Of a stretch of DNA of 64,000 bases, positions 22,293 through 34,271 are shown piece by piece. The translations under genes and the position numbers were made by a program. Below the pieces are notes generated by a model that saw nothing but the letters and a program-made list of their open reading frames with translations, had not been told where the DNA came from and searched no databases. The stretch covers positions 62,001 through 126,000 of the forward strand of contig BCIX01000002.1 of the NCBI GenBank assembly GCA_001600095.1, read 5' to 3'. Every line of letters starts with the position of its first letter. Position 1 is the first letter of the stretch. This DNA comes from Bullera alba (taxonomy: Eukaryota; Basidiomycota; Tremellomycetes; Tremellales; Bulleraceae).

Positions 22293-24138
22293 GCTATGTA
22301 GAAGGCCGATACCTGCCAGAAAGGTGGCTATGTCACAACGATAAGAAATGTCGGAGTAACGTGATCAGTTGGCATAAGTAAGGGCGTTTTGAGGACATCG
22401 AGCCCACCGGGTCCATAAGTCAGTAGGCCACAGATGTTGAAGCCAGGGGCGAATCCGGCGATTGTCTATCCGACCTGAAACAAGCGGAGATCGAAGGGTC
22501 AAAGGAACTGATGAACCCATTCAGCGATACTCCCACTCGTTCAGTCAGGGGAACTCACCAGATGGTTACCGGGCCTGGAAGGAGGTGTAGGATCCTCTGG
22601 ATAGCCGGCCCGAGTGTTTCGTCCCCACAAGACAGATCAACATCAAAGGGATCCTTGCGGGAGTTAGCTGCGTGTCCCTACGGCCGTTATTCGTGCAATT
22701 GTCGACTGTGAGGTGAGACCTGGTAAGACTTCTTTATGTGCCACACTGCCAGATACCCGATGTCCAGAGACTCCAGACTGGGATGGGTAGCGTCTCCGAG
22801 GTCTCCAACCGCACATCGGTTAGAGCCAACTGAGAGTGGAGCCAAATTGAACCTCAGCCGGCATCCCCTGGGGTCACTCCGCGTGAACATTGGCCCTTCG
22901 ACCGTGTAGTGGGGACAAGGGCGACATGAGGAATGCAAGAGAAGCCTAAGCGCTGAGCAGCAGTGTAAGCACGGCGATCAAGCGGAATCAGAACACAAAT
23001 GGATCGTGTTGGAATTGACAGAGAAGGAGAAGTTGGTCCAGAAACCGCCCTTGATTCCGGCTGCAGGAATACCGAGGAAGAGGTCGATGAGCGCGAATGA
23101 AATCTGTAGGAATTGACGAAAAGGCCTCGATCCCCCTCGTAGGAATGGCCAGGCAGGGAGGGCTCCCATTCCATCAAACTGATTGCGAGCGGCATGAAGA
23201 TGATGTATGGTCATCATCCAATGTGATGGTTGACGCCAACGATGTCCAGCACATTCAAGTTGGCAGCCAGTGGGACCATGGGTTGTGGCAGCTTGACAAC
23301 AGCTTGATGAACATGAAATTGAAAACGATTTTGAGTGACCGCACCAGTTGGGCGCTGTTAGAACCCTTACAATCCAAGGCGCACAAGACGTAGTTTTGAA
23401 ACGCCTAAAAGCACCGGTGCGAGGGAATTGGTGTCGGCCTATAAAGTCGATTTTTAAAGGCGCCTCAAAATGCCTTCTTGTAATCAAGTTTTGGTCCAGA
23501 CATAACGCAGCTGGAGTACTACAGACCTTAAGTACCACGTAGACCTTAAGTACCACGTGGTACTTAAGTCCCACGTGGCACGAAAGTAGGACATATAAGA
23601 ACCTCAGGCTTACTTGCACTGCTCTATCTATGCAGTGATGCACCGAGCATGGGTTCACCCGCCAATCGGTGCAGCATGTAGACATCCACCCGCAGCCCGG
23701 GCATGAATTGCTTTGGTGCTCTGTCGCAGCATCGACGGCCTATATCGTCTTCGGGGTCACATCACGGAGGAAGGACCAGACTCGTGAAACTGAACTTGAG
23801 CCTTTCGGCCTGCAATTCGAGCTGTAGTGCCTGAAAAGGCTCGCGTTTTGGTAGAATCACCTTGCTCTTCTCCAAGCCAGTATTTGAGGCCATGTGCAAA
23901 TATGGAAGAGGGAAAAGATTGACCCGGCCGGTTTGTCGGTTTCAAGTGGAGGATGAAACGGCTTGTCCGAGATTGCCGAAGCAAAGTTGAAATGTCCATC
24001 TCCACACTCCACGTTGACTACTCCTTCTGGGCTCTTGGCTCGGATCCTTTCGTCGTTGCCTACTTCGAACATGCCGTTCAATCTCATACCACGGTGATAA
24101 AACCCGGACCAACTGCATAGCTTAGGACGTGACCTGCG
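22293..24138. other. Gene-poor interval with degraded-looking open frames
   Basis: No intact gene was identified in 1.8 kb. A 235-codon minus-strand frame (22978-23685) and overlapping frames on both strands have no start context or recognisable domain. Part of it (SFALIDLFLGIPAAG, then FWTNFSFSV) looks weakly like membrane-protein remnants, so a decayed gene is possible. A palindromic E-box cluster lies at 23523-23577. Confidence 0.35.
23523..23577. repeat. Palindromic CACGTG cluster with an 18-bp direct repeat
   Basis: An 18-bp unit beginning AGACCTTAAG and ending TACCACGT occurs twice back to back (23523-23540 and 23541-23558). The second copy flows into a perfect 24-bp palindrome (23545-23568) whose arms are CTTAAGTACCAC and its complement and whose centre is CACGTG. 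Another CCCACGTGG follows directly. CACGTG is the E-box bound by bHLH factors such as Cbf1, Pho4 or SREBP-like proteins. The bases are seen directly; the regulatory role is inferred. Confidence 0.6.
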
Positions 24139-25403
24139 ATGGCTGCCAGAGCGACGAAACAGCTACGAGCCAAGGATAGACTGGCCCTACCCCTCCTTTA
24201 CCTCCTCCATCTCATCTTCACCCTCAGCTCGCTCATCCTACGTCTATATCAGTCTATCTTTGGATCTCAACATGAGGAGAGGTCAACCAAGCCTATCAAG
24301 CAGCCCAGGCATGTGGCTCTGGTCCTGGCTGCATCTTCATATAGCTCAACACCGGACGGGCGGAAAGCGCAGCAGATGGCGTGGCTTCATAGTATAGAGA
24401 GAGTTGAAAAGCTAGCGATGGAGGAAGGTGTTTCCTCATTGTCTGTCTGGGATAATCACGGTGAGCGGCACAAGTCACCATTGGCAAGGAAGTGTGATGC
24501 TGACAGGTCTCTTCAAGGAATCTTGCGACAATGTCGGATGTCTCGCGATCCCGATCTAAGCTTTCCNCCNCCCCCGCCTCGATACAACTCATATCTCGAC
24601 CGTCGTACGCGGAGGCGCTGTTCGGATGAAGCGGAGGTCAGCGTTCGCTCAACATCGCACGCTGCCATCAAGCTGATAGGCAGATCCATAGGCGGCCGAG
24701 GACGAGCTCAACTCTCCTCTGGAACCAGTCACTCTAGTTACTGGACCTACGTACACTTACGGAAGTTCCTCTTCTCTACGGCGGCATATGCTGCCCCGCA
24801 ATAGGTCTAAGAACATCATCTCCGAGATCACCAAGCGGTATGCCAGAAAGGGGATCAGAAGCGAAGATATCACCCAGGAAAGATTAGACATAGACATCCA
24901 CAGTGAGTCCAAACTACCGCCTTTGACGAGAACAATGGAAGTCCTGCTGATCCTACCGTAGCGTGCCTTGGTTTTGAGTCGGATCCAGACTTGCTCATCG
25001 TGCATGATATCGCACCTCCATCGTTCTTTCGGGCATTATTGCCTAGACCACCGCCTGAGTTGCAGGGGTATCCATTCTGGTCACTGCGCATAACCGAGAT
25101 CTAGTAAGTCGAAGTCTCTGTCGCTTTCCCCTGTTGCACCATATTGATCGCTCGGAGCTAATTGCCTTAATTAGTCACCATCCAACGCCATTACCCCTCC
25201 CCGGCCAGGTTGTGCGTTTCCTATCTTCCCTCTTGTCCCGAGCGCAGAGCTCGTCCTTGACGCTGGTACGGAAAGACTCCCGGCAACTGCCCATTATGGA
25301 CAAGACGGGAGACTACGAGTATATCCCCGGGGCTCTGAGTAGAGACGAGTGGGAAGGAGCTATGACAGCCTGGAGCAAAGTAGAGCAACGCTTAGGGAAG
25401 TGA
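24139..25403 (+). CDS. NUS1: NUS1, regulatory subunit of dehydrodolichyl diphosphate synthase
   Basis: NUS1 (Nogo-B receptor homologue) pairs with the cis-prenyltransferase RER2/SRT1 type subunit in the ER to make dolichol precursors for protein glycosylation. The N-terminus has a hydrophobic anchor (LPLLYLLHLIFTLSSLILRL), then RHVALVLAAS, VEKLAMEEGVSSLSVWDNHG, ISEITKRYARKG, SEDITQERLDIDI, GFESDPDLLIVHD, LQGYPFWSLRITEIYH and a C-terminal WSKVEQRLGK. The PFWSLRITEIYH block is diagnostic. Splicing WDNH|GILRQ uses acceptor CTTCAAG because it keeps the frame through FPPPP. Bases 24567 and 24570 are N. The usual LLS-type strand between the proline-rich loop and the ITKRYA helix is hard to see, so an exon there may be mis-drawn. 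Confidence 0.85.
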
Positions 25404-25568
25404 ACAAGCCGAGCAGATGTCGATATCTGTATGAATCTGAGGACAATGCCTGTGCTCCAAAGCCGTGCCACCAGTCCAACCGATACCCGTTCCTTGTATT
25501 CACATCGGAGCCCCTCGTAGTGCGATGACCTCAATTCATCCCCAGAACGTATAGAGTGAAAAGAGCAT

Positions 25569-26527
25569 CTAGTAGACGAACGCCAAGATCTTTCCTCCGG
25601 TGTGCTTTCTCCTGGCCTCCTCGTGGTCCATGATACCGGCAGAGGTGGTGAGGATGATTTTACCGAACGAACGGGCGGGGAGCAACAAGTTGACCCAGTT
25701 CTCGACTAAGAGATAAGGAATCAGTAAACGAGCCAAAACACTGCTGACTCAGGCGTTACTCACTGTCGTCAACACCGACGTTGAATCGGGGCGAGATGAC
25801 ACCACACTTGTTCAGTCGACCGTTGAGCTGGATGACGATCTTGCCACCTCGGTGGTCGTCGATGATCTCGAACTCGCCGATGTAACCTGGAAAGTGAACG
25901 GTATCAGCGTTTGCCCAAAGCATCCACAGACGTCCATAACCGAGCCGAGACGCGATGTGATGTGCTCCCCCAATCAGCCCCCGAGACTGGTTCCGCCCGG
26001 CCGATGTGGCCTTGACGGTAGCCAAGAGGGATTAGTATGAGGAGCGTGAACCTCCAACCCGGCGTGTTAAGGCTAGGATGGATTCGATTTGCCGGAGACT
26101 TAAAGCCTCCTATCGGTGGAGCACGAACGAGAGGTGGCAGTTATTCTCCGGGTGGGTGTGTGGTGATAGGTGGCTTCGTTCCTCTGAAAAAGCTCTCCTT
26201 GTGATCCCCATGATGGGCACGCGACGGGAACTTCCTCCTGTAGTCCTCCTATTTCTCGCGTCCATGCTCCGTCTCATATCTTACAGACGAGACTATCCAT
26301 CGCTGAATCTATCCTCAAACGCCCACTCACCGTGCTTCTGCATGACAGAGAGGGTCTTGACGACGACCTTGGACGAAGGTCGAATGAGAACCTGTCTCTT
26401 TCCTCGTCGCTCGGCATTGACAATGTTGTTCTACCATATCATCAGCACCTCATTCTTCCAGTTCTCCTCTATCTTCGCTGTCTCCTTCACTCACCATGCA
26501 GTCGTTAAGAACGGAGCACCTGACCAT
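25569..26527 (-). CDS. RPS22: 40S ribosomal protein uS8 (S22 / S15a)
   Basis: uS8 is an essential small-subunit ribosomal protein binding helix 21 of 18S rRNA. Four exons (26495-26527, 26331-26430, 25764-25886, 25569-25705) give a standard 130-residue protein: [78 protein letters not shown], then [14 protein letters not shown] to the FVY end. Family identity is unmistakable. The intron at 25887-26330 is 444 nt, far longer than the 45-75 nt norm here. Confidence 0.96.
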
Positions 26528-27118
26528 TTTGACGGATTCTTTTGATGTCTTTTCAAACTAAAATTTGAGAGCGTCCTGGAAAAGAAGGGAGTATAAGCGC
26601 AAAGATCGGGTGTAGGCGAGAAGGGCGGGCTGAACTAACTCTATGCGGGTGTGCCAAAAGGTGATTTGACAGCCGTAAGGAGTTTTTTGATGTTGAGCAA
26701 CGACTAGCAAGCAGGGGTAGCGACAACAGGTCAAAGGTCGTCGTCGGGAGGTCCGCTCAGTGAGCGGAACCAATTTCGCATAGGGCCAATTTTTGGGATC
26801 TATCGGAGTTTCGCAATTTCGTCCCCCACCATAGAAAATGACTGTCGGCGTTTTGCTCGGTGGCCGAGTGTGGCGGTTTTGACCTGTTTCAAGTTGCACA
26901 TGGTCTGAACTCTGAAACCAGAGGTCTATGCTGCATCGCGCTCACTATATCAGCAGTAAGTGACTTCGAATGTATCACTTCATTTGCATGGCGCTTACTT
27001 GTAGGCAGACTTTCTGTTCTTCTTTCTATGGCACATGGTCTGGATTTCTCTTTGAGTCTCTTCTAGTACACTGTACGCTATTCTATACACATTTACACAG
27101 CGACAACTCAATCGCGAA
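26528..27118. other. Intergenic region upstream of the uS8 gene
   Basis: Transcription of the uS8 gene starts from this side and the SNF2 gene also reads leftwards, so the region holds the uS8 promoter and leader. No tRNA or other RNA gene was recognised. Minus-strand ORF 26558-26899 has no family signature. Confidence 0.35.
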
Positions 27119-30100
27119 CTAATCATCGCCGTGGTCGTCCCGGCCGAACAGGTTGACCAGCTCTTGAGCTGTCATTCGGCCCAATCGACCACCAGCGCCT
27201 TCACCCATCGCGCCATCCGCCAGCGCTTGCTTCTTTTGTTGCCTAAGCGCTCATCAGGTCACGTCCACATGGCAGTCACCTGAGAACTCACAACTCAAAG
27301 ATCCGCTCTTCGACCGAATTATTGATGATGAGCCTCTTCACGGACACAGGACGGGTTTGACCAATTCGATGAGCTCGATCCACCGCCTGGGACTCTGACG
27401 CAGGCGACCACGCGAGGTCGAGTCCGATGACATTGTTGGCAGCAGTGAGGTTCAGACCGACTAAATCACACGTCAGTCGCTAGACCCGGATTGCACTAGG
27501 TGAACGACTCACCTCCACCGCACTTAAGCGAGATGAGCATAACTGTGGGCGTATCGACGCCTTGAGCAATGAATCGCTTGATGGCATCTTCTCTCTCCAA
27601 AGGCTTGAGTTTACCAGTGTAGAGGACGTATTTGACGCCTCGCTTTCGTAGGTACACGGCCATGAGCTCGAGCGTTTCCACGAAACTCGAGAAGATGAGC
27701 GTCTTCTGGGTCGGGTCGACCTCGCTCCAGTAATCGATCAGCTCGCCTAAAGCATTGTTAGCCAATGAATTCTCATGGACAGGCGGCCACGACTCACCGA
27801 TTCGCTTCATCTTGGTCGATGGCAAGACGTCTTCAATGTCCATCTCGTCATTCTCATCATCGTCATTGGCTCGACCTTTGCCTTTGCCCATGCCTGCGAT
27901 GAGACCGTCGGATTTGATCTTCTTCATGGGCAGATCGTCAACGGAGGGGTCAAGCCAACCACTCTGTAAGGGATCAGGACTCGACCAAAGAGTTTAGCTT
28001 TCAGTTTGACTTACCGCTCTCTTCTTGATATTGGCGGCAAGAGCCTGCTCCAGCACGCTCGACCCAGGCTTGGAGTCTTCGTCGTCGTCCTCCTCAACTT
28101 CTGCTTTGGGATCGAAAAAAGCTTCGGCTCGGAAGACCGAGTCTTTGGTGATCTCATGTCGGCACAGAGGGCAGAGGCGGGCTTGTCTCTCGATTTGCTC
28201 ATCGGTCATGTTGCCTCCAGGAGCAACAGGCGCGTTGAGCACGTCATTAATACACTGTTTGCCTGCCAAAACATTCAGCACTGCAACCCAGCTGACTCCG
28301 AGCGGGAACTCACAGAAGGAGTGTTGACATGAGGTGATGCGTTCGTCTTCGTACGGCTCGAGACATATAGCGCAGCTCTGCTACGAGTCAGCCACAGTGC
28401 ATCGCTGGGAAATGGCAGGAGGTGGACTCACATAGTCGTTCTCGTCCTCGTCGTTCTCCGGCTCTTTGCCTTTCCCGTTGCCGCTTCCCTTGAGCATCTT
28501 TTGGTGTCTCTCACGGAGTCTTGTCCCTACTTTGTCCACCCACTCCTGACCCAGTAACCTGATCGCTTTGGGTAGGTCGCCACCAGGTAGATCAGATTGG
28601 CGCTCAGGGTCATAGTCCTCATCGACGGGGATGGCGTTGATGTGAGCCTGCTCCTCGGACGCTCGGAGTAGCCAGGGATGGCAGCAGAGTTGTCGAAGTC
28701 GAGTCAACATCACCAAAACGACGTGGTAGTTCTTTAGCAGCGTTCCTACGTCAGACGTCAGCTTTCGAACGAAGGTTACTTTGAGCTGGACCTGTGCTTA
28801 CCTGCTTCGAACCACCTGTTCACTTTGACTCGAGCAGCGGCCTCGATCGCCTGGTAGATGGCTCGCTCTTCATCTGTGAACTCTAGCTCGACGATGTCCA
28901 CAGTCTTGGGTGGCAGTTGGAGGATCTTCTTGCCGTGAAGCTCGCTATCCTTGGTTCGTCTCAACATGCATTTACGCAGGATTGCCTGAGTTCAGTCCGT
29001 CAGCACTGAAACTGGAGCACCGAGGGCGAACGACTATCGGATGATACGGGCAAAGGTTGGGAAAAGGACAGAAGACGCGTTGGAAGGGCAAACCCACCTG
29101 CGATCGTCGGGCCGCTAGTCGTGGTGCCTTTTTCTCTCTCCGTGCGATCTTTGCACTAAACTCCTCCCAGTCCATGATGCCGATGAACCTCAACAACGGG
29201 AAGATGTCTGCTAGAGCATTGTAGATGAGCGTGCCCTAAATCTTGTCAGCTGCTTCCCACCTTCCGATTCAGGTATAGCTCACGGTGAGACACCACTTGA
29301 TCTCCGCAGAAAGCTCTAGGACGACTCGAGAGGCCTTTGTGACTCTGTTTCGGATAATGGCCGCCTCATCAAGGATGACTCGGAACCATGGGACCTTGAA
29401 CAACGGACCCTTCTTCTTCTTCTTTGGCGCAGATGTACCGTTGTCGTCGACAAAGTCGTCTTTGGTGAACTTTTTGCCCTTGCCAGATTCCTACTTCCGG
29501 TCAGCTGACCATGTCGGGATGAGAGAGGGTGAACTCACCAAAAGATCCTGGCCTTCGCTGACGAGAATATTGTACGTCGTCAATACACAGTCGAAGGCTT
29601 GAAGCTCTTTGACACTCTTCGTCCTGTTGGGACCATGATACGTCGTCACTGTCAGATCCGACTTGCACTCGATCTCCGCTTTCCATTGGGACATGAGTGC
29701 GAGAGGAAGGACGATAAGCGTCGATTTGATCTTGGCGTCTTGACTGCGGTTCTTGGCCATTGTGGCGATAGTTTGGACCGTCTGAAGTCATCCATCAGCA
29801 GACGATACCGACACACCGGCTCTGGCTCACTTTGCCCAATCCCATGTCGTCTCCGAGGATACCACCGGCGTAAGAAGGCTTCTTTTCCTGCTGCAGCATC
29901 CAGTGGACGCCTATGACCTGGAAATCGAGTCAGCCGAGCTGGGGCATCGGATCGATGCCGACTCACCTGGTGAGGCATCAATCTGCACTTGAGACCATCG
30001 AGCGAGTCTTCCAATCTGTTCAAGCCAAGACCTTTGAGGGCCGTCTCAACGTCGACGTCCTCCTGAAAGTCGTCGAGCGCCGTCTTGAACAACTCGGAGT

Positions 30101-32569
30101 ATCTGGCGGGTTTCGTATCAGCTCAAATATCTCAACTCAGCGGCCGACTCGTACTCACCCTTCTCCTGTCTGAGGACGATCCCACTCGACTCCGTACCTG
30201 TCGTCGTCGTCCTCGTTCATGGCCGCTCCGACGGCTCCGTAGGCGCCCGGCATTTGCGACATCCCGGATTGACCCGCCGCGGGCAGGTTGGCGATGCTGG
30301 AATAGGCAGGGTATGTCTCGAGCACGCCCCTTGGAATGGTGCCCACCGTGCAACCGAGGTTTTCGGCCACCATCTTGACGTAGGGGTCATACATCAGGCA
30401 GCCGAGTTTATACCTGTGATTACGCTCTGATTCGAGCGTGCTCAAAGGTGCCACACCTGTCGGTTTCTGGTCCAGCAGCGCGGTCTGTGTTCCGCCTCCC
30501 GCTTGGGGCACATACGGTTTGCTGTCTAGAACCGGCCCAGAGCGTGCTGCAGTAGCCAATTCTGTCTTGACAGCAGGAGCTGGCGTTGCCGTCGGGCCCG
30601 TCGAGTCTGGCTTGAGCTCTCGAACCGAGGCAATTATGTCGACATGGTACCGCAAGCTTCGCGGGATCCTTGGATCGTCAATCTCGTGAAGTTTGTATGG
30701 AGCAGCTTGCTTCATCGCCTGGATGAAGTCGGAAGCGACTGCCGCTGCGCGCTGTCTTTCGAGAGCCGTAGTACCGGGACGCTTCATTGCCTCTCTGTGT
30801 TTCCCAATGGCCAAGCTTATGCAGCGACTGAGAGTGACCACAGACATGTCCAGTTGGGTCGTTGGTGGAGTCAAGGTCGAGGCCGGGGTGGAAGCGATTG
30901 GCGGCGCAGTGGTGCCGATCGAGGCTGCCGCGCTGGTATGCCCGCAAGATGGTGGAACATCCCGAATCGCCTGGGCCACGCTCTAAGTCTCGACGTTAGC
31001 TGGTCCTTGGCTATCTCTGCAGACCAGGAACTTACAGGAAGATCTGCAGTGTCGAGTAAGAACGTGCTGGGGAGGATCCCGGCCCTTTGCAATTCAATGT
31101 GCAAACTAGCGTAGAACCGATACAACCTTTCGCAACCGTTCTTGAGGGAATTTTTGGGCGGTTTGATCGTCAAGAACCCATCGAGGGTCAAAAATGCTCT
31201 CAATCCGTCCTGGCGCTTGCCAAGGTCTTTGCCGAGTTCTCGGTGACATCTGAGGTGAAGTCAGATGCCTGCAGGTCGAGCAAGACCTTTGATGGGCTTA
31301 CTGGGTGATATGAGGCTCAATGTTTTCAAGCCATTGTTTTTCGAATTTGAGTACGGCGACTTTGTCTACCGACTTGAGCTGATTGATCTTCTTGTAGATT
31401 GGATCCGTGACGAGGTCTACTCTGGAGTCAGCTTTGCAGTTTTGCGTTGGGAGTCAGCAGACGACCCACTGTTGTTTGAGCCGAGTTTCCTGCTGGTCTC
31501 GTGCGCTGTGAGCCTATCTTTGGGGTTCAAGATCGACGAAGTTTTAGGACGACCGATGGAGCTCTGAGACGAACTGGGAACACGACCAGCCTGCGACAAG
31601 GTGGCATGTTGCGAGGACTGACCCTTTGGTTGGACGATGATGTTGTCGTCGTCGTCGTCATCGCCACTGTCAAGAGTGAAGGGGTGATCGCGATTGGTCA
31701 CCTTTTTGTACTCGGCAGGGATCTCGTTTTCGGCGAGGACCTGGACGTCGGAATCGGAACCTGTGTCCCAATCGGTGAGATCGATTGAAACGGGATCAGA
31801 GGCGAGGTTGGCGAATTTGTCGCTGCTGAAGGCGAATCGCGAGGGACCCGCTTGACTGGATTGGCTAGAGGGCAATCCCGATTCTCGCTTGACGTTGGGC
31901 AAGTTCTCGTATTTCATTGGCTCGAGAGGTCCCGAGGATGAGAAGCTTCCCAGCGGGGTGGGCTTCTTTCCCGCTTTCTATAGCGCAAAGAGATAAGCGC
32001 ACATCGGGCAAGACGTCGTCGGCTGGACTCACCTTGAGTCTTTCGTCCCTTCCTTCCTTGTGAGATCTTTCCAAGCAGTGAGTCTGCAGAAGAGTCAGAC
32101 CCAACTCGAGTATCAGGAGACGCTGTCACTCACTCCATAGTTAGCGAAGGTGCCAAAGCCTCGCTTCTTGCCGCCTTCCGGCTCGGACGCATCCGGGCCA
32201 AGAACGACGTCCTGTTGATCGTCAGCTTGTCTCTCGTTGGGTCCAGACGTGATTGCTCACTTTCCAGCAGTGGTCCTCCATGCCTAAATCGATCAGCTCC
32301 GTGCAGGGAAGTCAGGAAGCGCAGCGCTCACAAGTGACTGTACCGAATCCATCGCCGTTCATCGACCTGAGCTTGGGGTCATCGCGCTCCACGATAAAGT
32401 TGGTGTCGTCCGGGTGTGAGTTTATGAATTTGCGCAAGATGGGGATATAGAAATCCGGAACGTCCTGTGGCAATCGCATCAGCAAGGCCGTTTCCTTCAC
32501 ATTGATTGATGGTGTTCCATCACTCACCTCGGCATCGCAGTCAAGAGTGCTTTTGGCAAGCTCAAGCAT
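27119..32569 (-). CDS. SNF2-family DNA-dependent ATPase with embedded RING finger (Uls1/Rrp1/HLTF type)
   Basis: This is a nuclear Swi2/Snf2 ATPase of the RING-containing class that acts on chromatin, stalled forks or SUMO conjugates. The N-terminal third is low-complexity, with a probable SUMO-interacting motif VSIDL followed by acidic residues (31741-31800). The helicase core has Walker A in [33 protein letters not shown], motif [13 protein letters not shown], then [19 protein letters not shown]3HC4 RING is inserted: [24 protein letters not shown], then CPLCRHEI. The second lobe has [21 protein letters not shown]-type and [15 protein letters not shown]. Intron choices at the RING (TTC T|GC AAA) restore the zinc ligands. 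The end is FGRDDHGDD. The start at 32569 is the first ATG consistent with splicing. An upstream ATG (32652) meets a stop unless a very short intron is used. Confidence 0.88.
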
Positions 32570-34265
32570 TGCTGTGTCTTGCGACGAGCTGTCTTTGGAA
32601 GTACTAAAAACCACTGCCTGATCTACCAGCGTGAGATGGCATGGCTGCGGATACTCAAGCTCGTATCAAGGCGGTTGGTGTGGTCGTTTCCGAGTGGATG
32701 AATCCCGCTGGAGGGTGGCAAAGGGTGCTTCAAGTTGACCGAGGGACGGAGATAATGATAGGTGTCCCGAGTCGGTAGGATGTCGCAAGTAGTGCAGGCA
32801 AGAGCGCGCTGGCCGCTGGATATCACGGTTGAGGAAAGGGTCCAACCGAGAACATTGTCTATCTGTCACGTTGGGTGTTCGACGCGTAGGCAAAATATTT
32901 GGTTCCGACTAGACGTGAACCGAGGCGCCCCGCGCCGAGGCGTACTTTGTGGTGGAGCGTCCGTTTCGAATTTTGATTCCGCACGGATAATTAGAAATAT
33001 TTCTAATGACTAACTTTAATAAGCGCAATGTCTAATGTGAGCAGCATGAAACAATTGCTTATCAGCTCTAAGCAGTGGCAAACCCTGAACCCAACTGCCC
33101 ATCAGACCCTGAAGTGCCTGCCAATGAATTCTGTATATACGAGTTGATGGCTCGGACCCAATTTCCAATTCCAGGGCGCTTACAATCGCGTCCTCGCGCC
33201 AGGCAACTGCTGGCCAGCTTGGACCGAGACGCGTCCTACTCGCGTGCTTATCCGCGGATATGGCGAGGCCGCCTGGGATGCCTTGCTGAGGCTGCCCAGA
33301 GGCCCAGAGGTCGACCAGCGATTCAAATATGAATCTCGCACTGAGGATAGCTCGATGAGATGCTATGGGCTTACGGCCACGTCGCCGAACAGCTTGTCAT
33401 GTGCGATCTCATTCTCACGTGTTCATCACTGCATCAGATGCGCGTCAGTCAGGAGTCACGATCACGGATGGCATAGATGGTTGCCGACTTGGCGGAACGT
33501 ACTCGTACAGTTCGATCGAGTGTGACTCGATCTAGCTGACTATATCACCTTTGAGGTCCTACCGCCGATCATGTAGGGATCTCGCGAATCATTCCTCGGC
33601 TTCGGATCGTCGTCAGAAGACCGAAGACCCGAATGCGTCTACCTCGTGTCGGGACGTGGGTGTGTTCACTCCGAAACTGAGACTAACCCCACTCCAGTCT
33701 CCAGAGAGTCCAGACCTCACGATCACGACCATGAAGCATGAAACCCGACGCTCCAAGAAGCAACAGAAGCACTAGAAGCAGCATCGTTCATCACCATATT
33801 GCAGGTCGTGTCGCGTCATAAACATTCTTCAGTTAAGATTACAGTATTCAGCTGCAGCTGCAGCACCACTTCTTCGGCTCCGCGAAAGACGCATCTAATT
33901 GCACAGCTGCATCACAATACACACGGGGCGTCGCCTGGCCGTCACCCAAGACCATCATTGCTTCTGGTTCAGCTCCGGCGATCAAGAAAGTACAGTATCG
34001 TAGAGTACGAGGACGACGTCTTCTACTAATGACATACCTCGAGGCTTTTACGTTGCTGGACATTGAGCGAGAGGTGCTGTGATCGAGTATCAAGGAGATA
34101 AGCCCTTGTCTGAGAGGATATGCACGTCGTTCTTCCCTCGAAGATCGACTCTCGCCCCTTCCGTTCTGGCTGCTCTTCGACTCTCAGAGCCATCTCCGTC
34201 GTCCACTCGCTTCAAGCTCCCTGCTCACCGTGCTCAGCCCTCAGAATCTACTTCACGCCCTAGAG
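32570..34265. other. Gene-poor interval upstream of the SNF2 gene
   Basis: The first 300 bases should hold the SNF2-gene promoter. The rest contains only short frames, such as 33075-33332, which lacks an ATG at its 5' limit. A+T-rich stretches occur at 32980-33030 (AATTAGAAATATTTCTAATG, itself an inverted repeat). No RNA gene was recognised. Confidence 0.35.
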
Positions 34266-34271
34266 GTACTC

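Noticed and set aside
25887..26330. C/D or H/ACA snoRNA in the uS8 intron
   Set aside because: No convincing box pairs could be picked out by eye; left as a question rather than a feature.
27900..28330. Plus-strand frames across the SNF2 RING region
   Set aside because: These are shadow frames of the reverse-strand gene, with no independent start or splice structure.
33075..33525. Plus-strand frames in the 33-kb spacer
   Set aside because: The frame at 33075 lacks an ATG at its 5' limit, and neither frame shows a recognisable domain.
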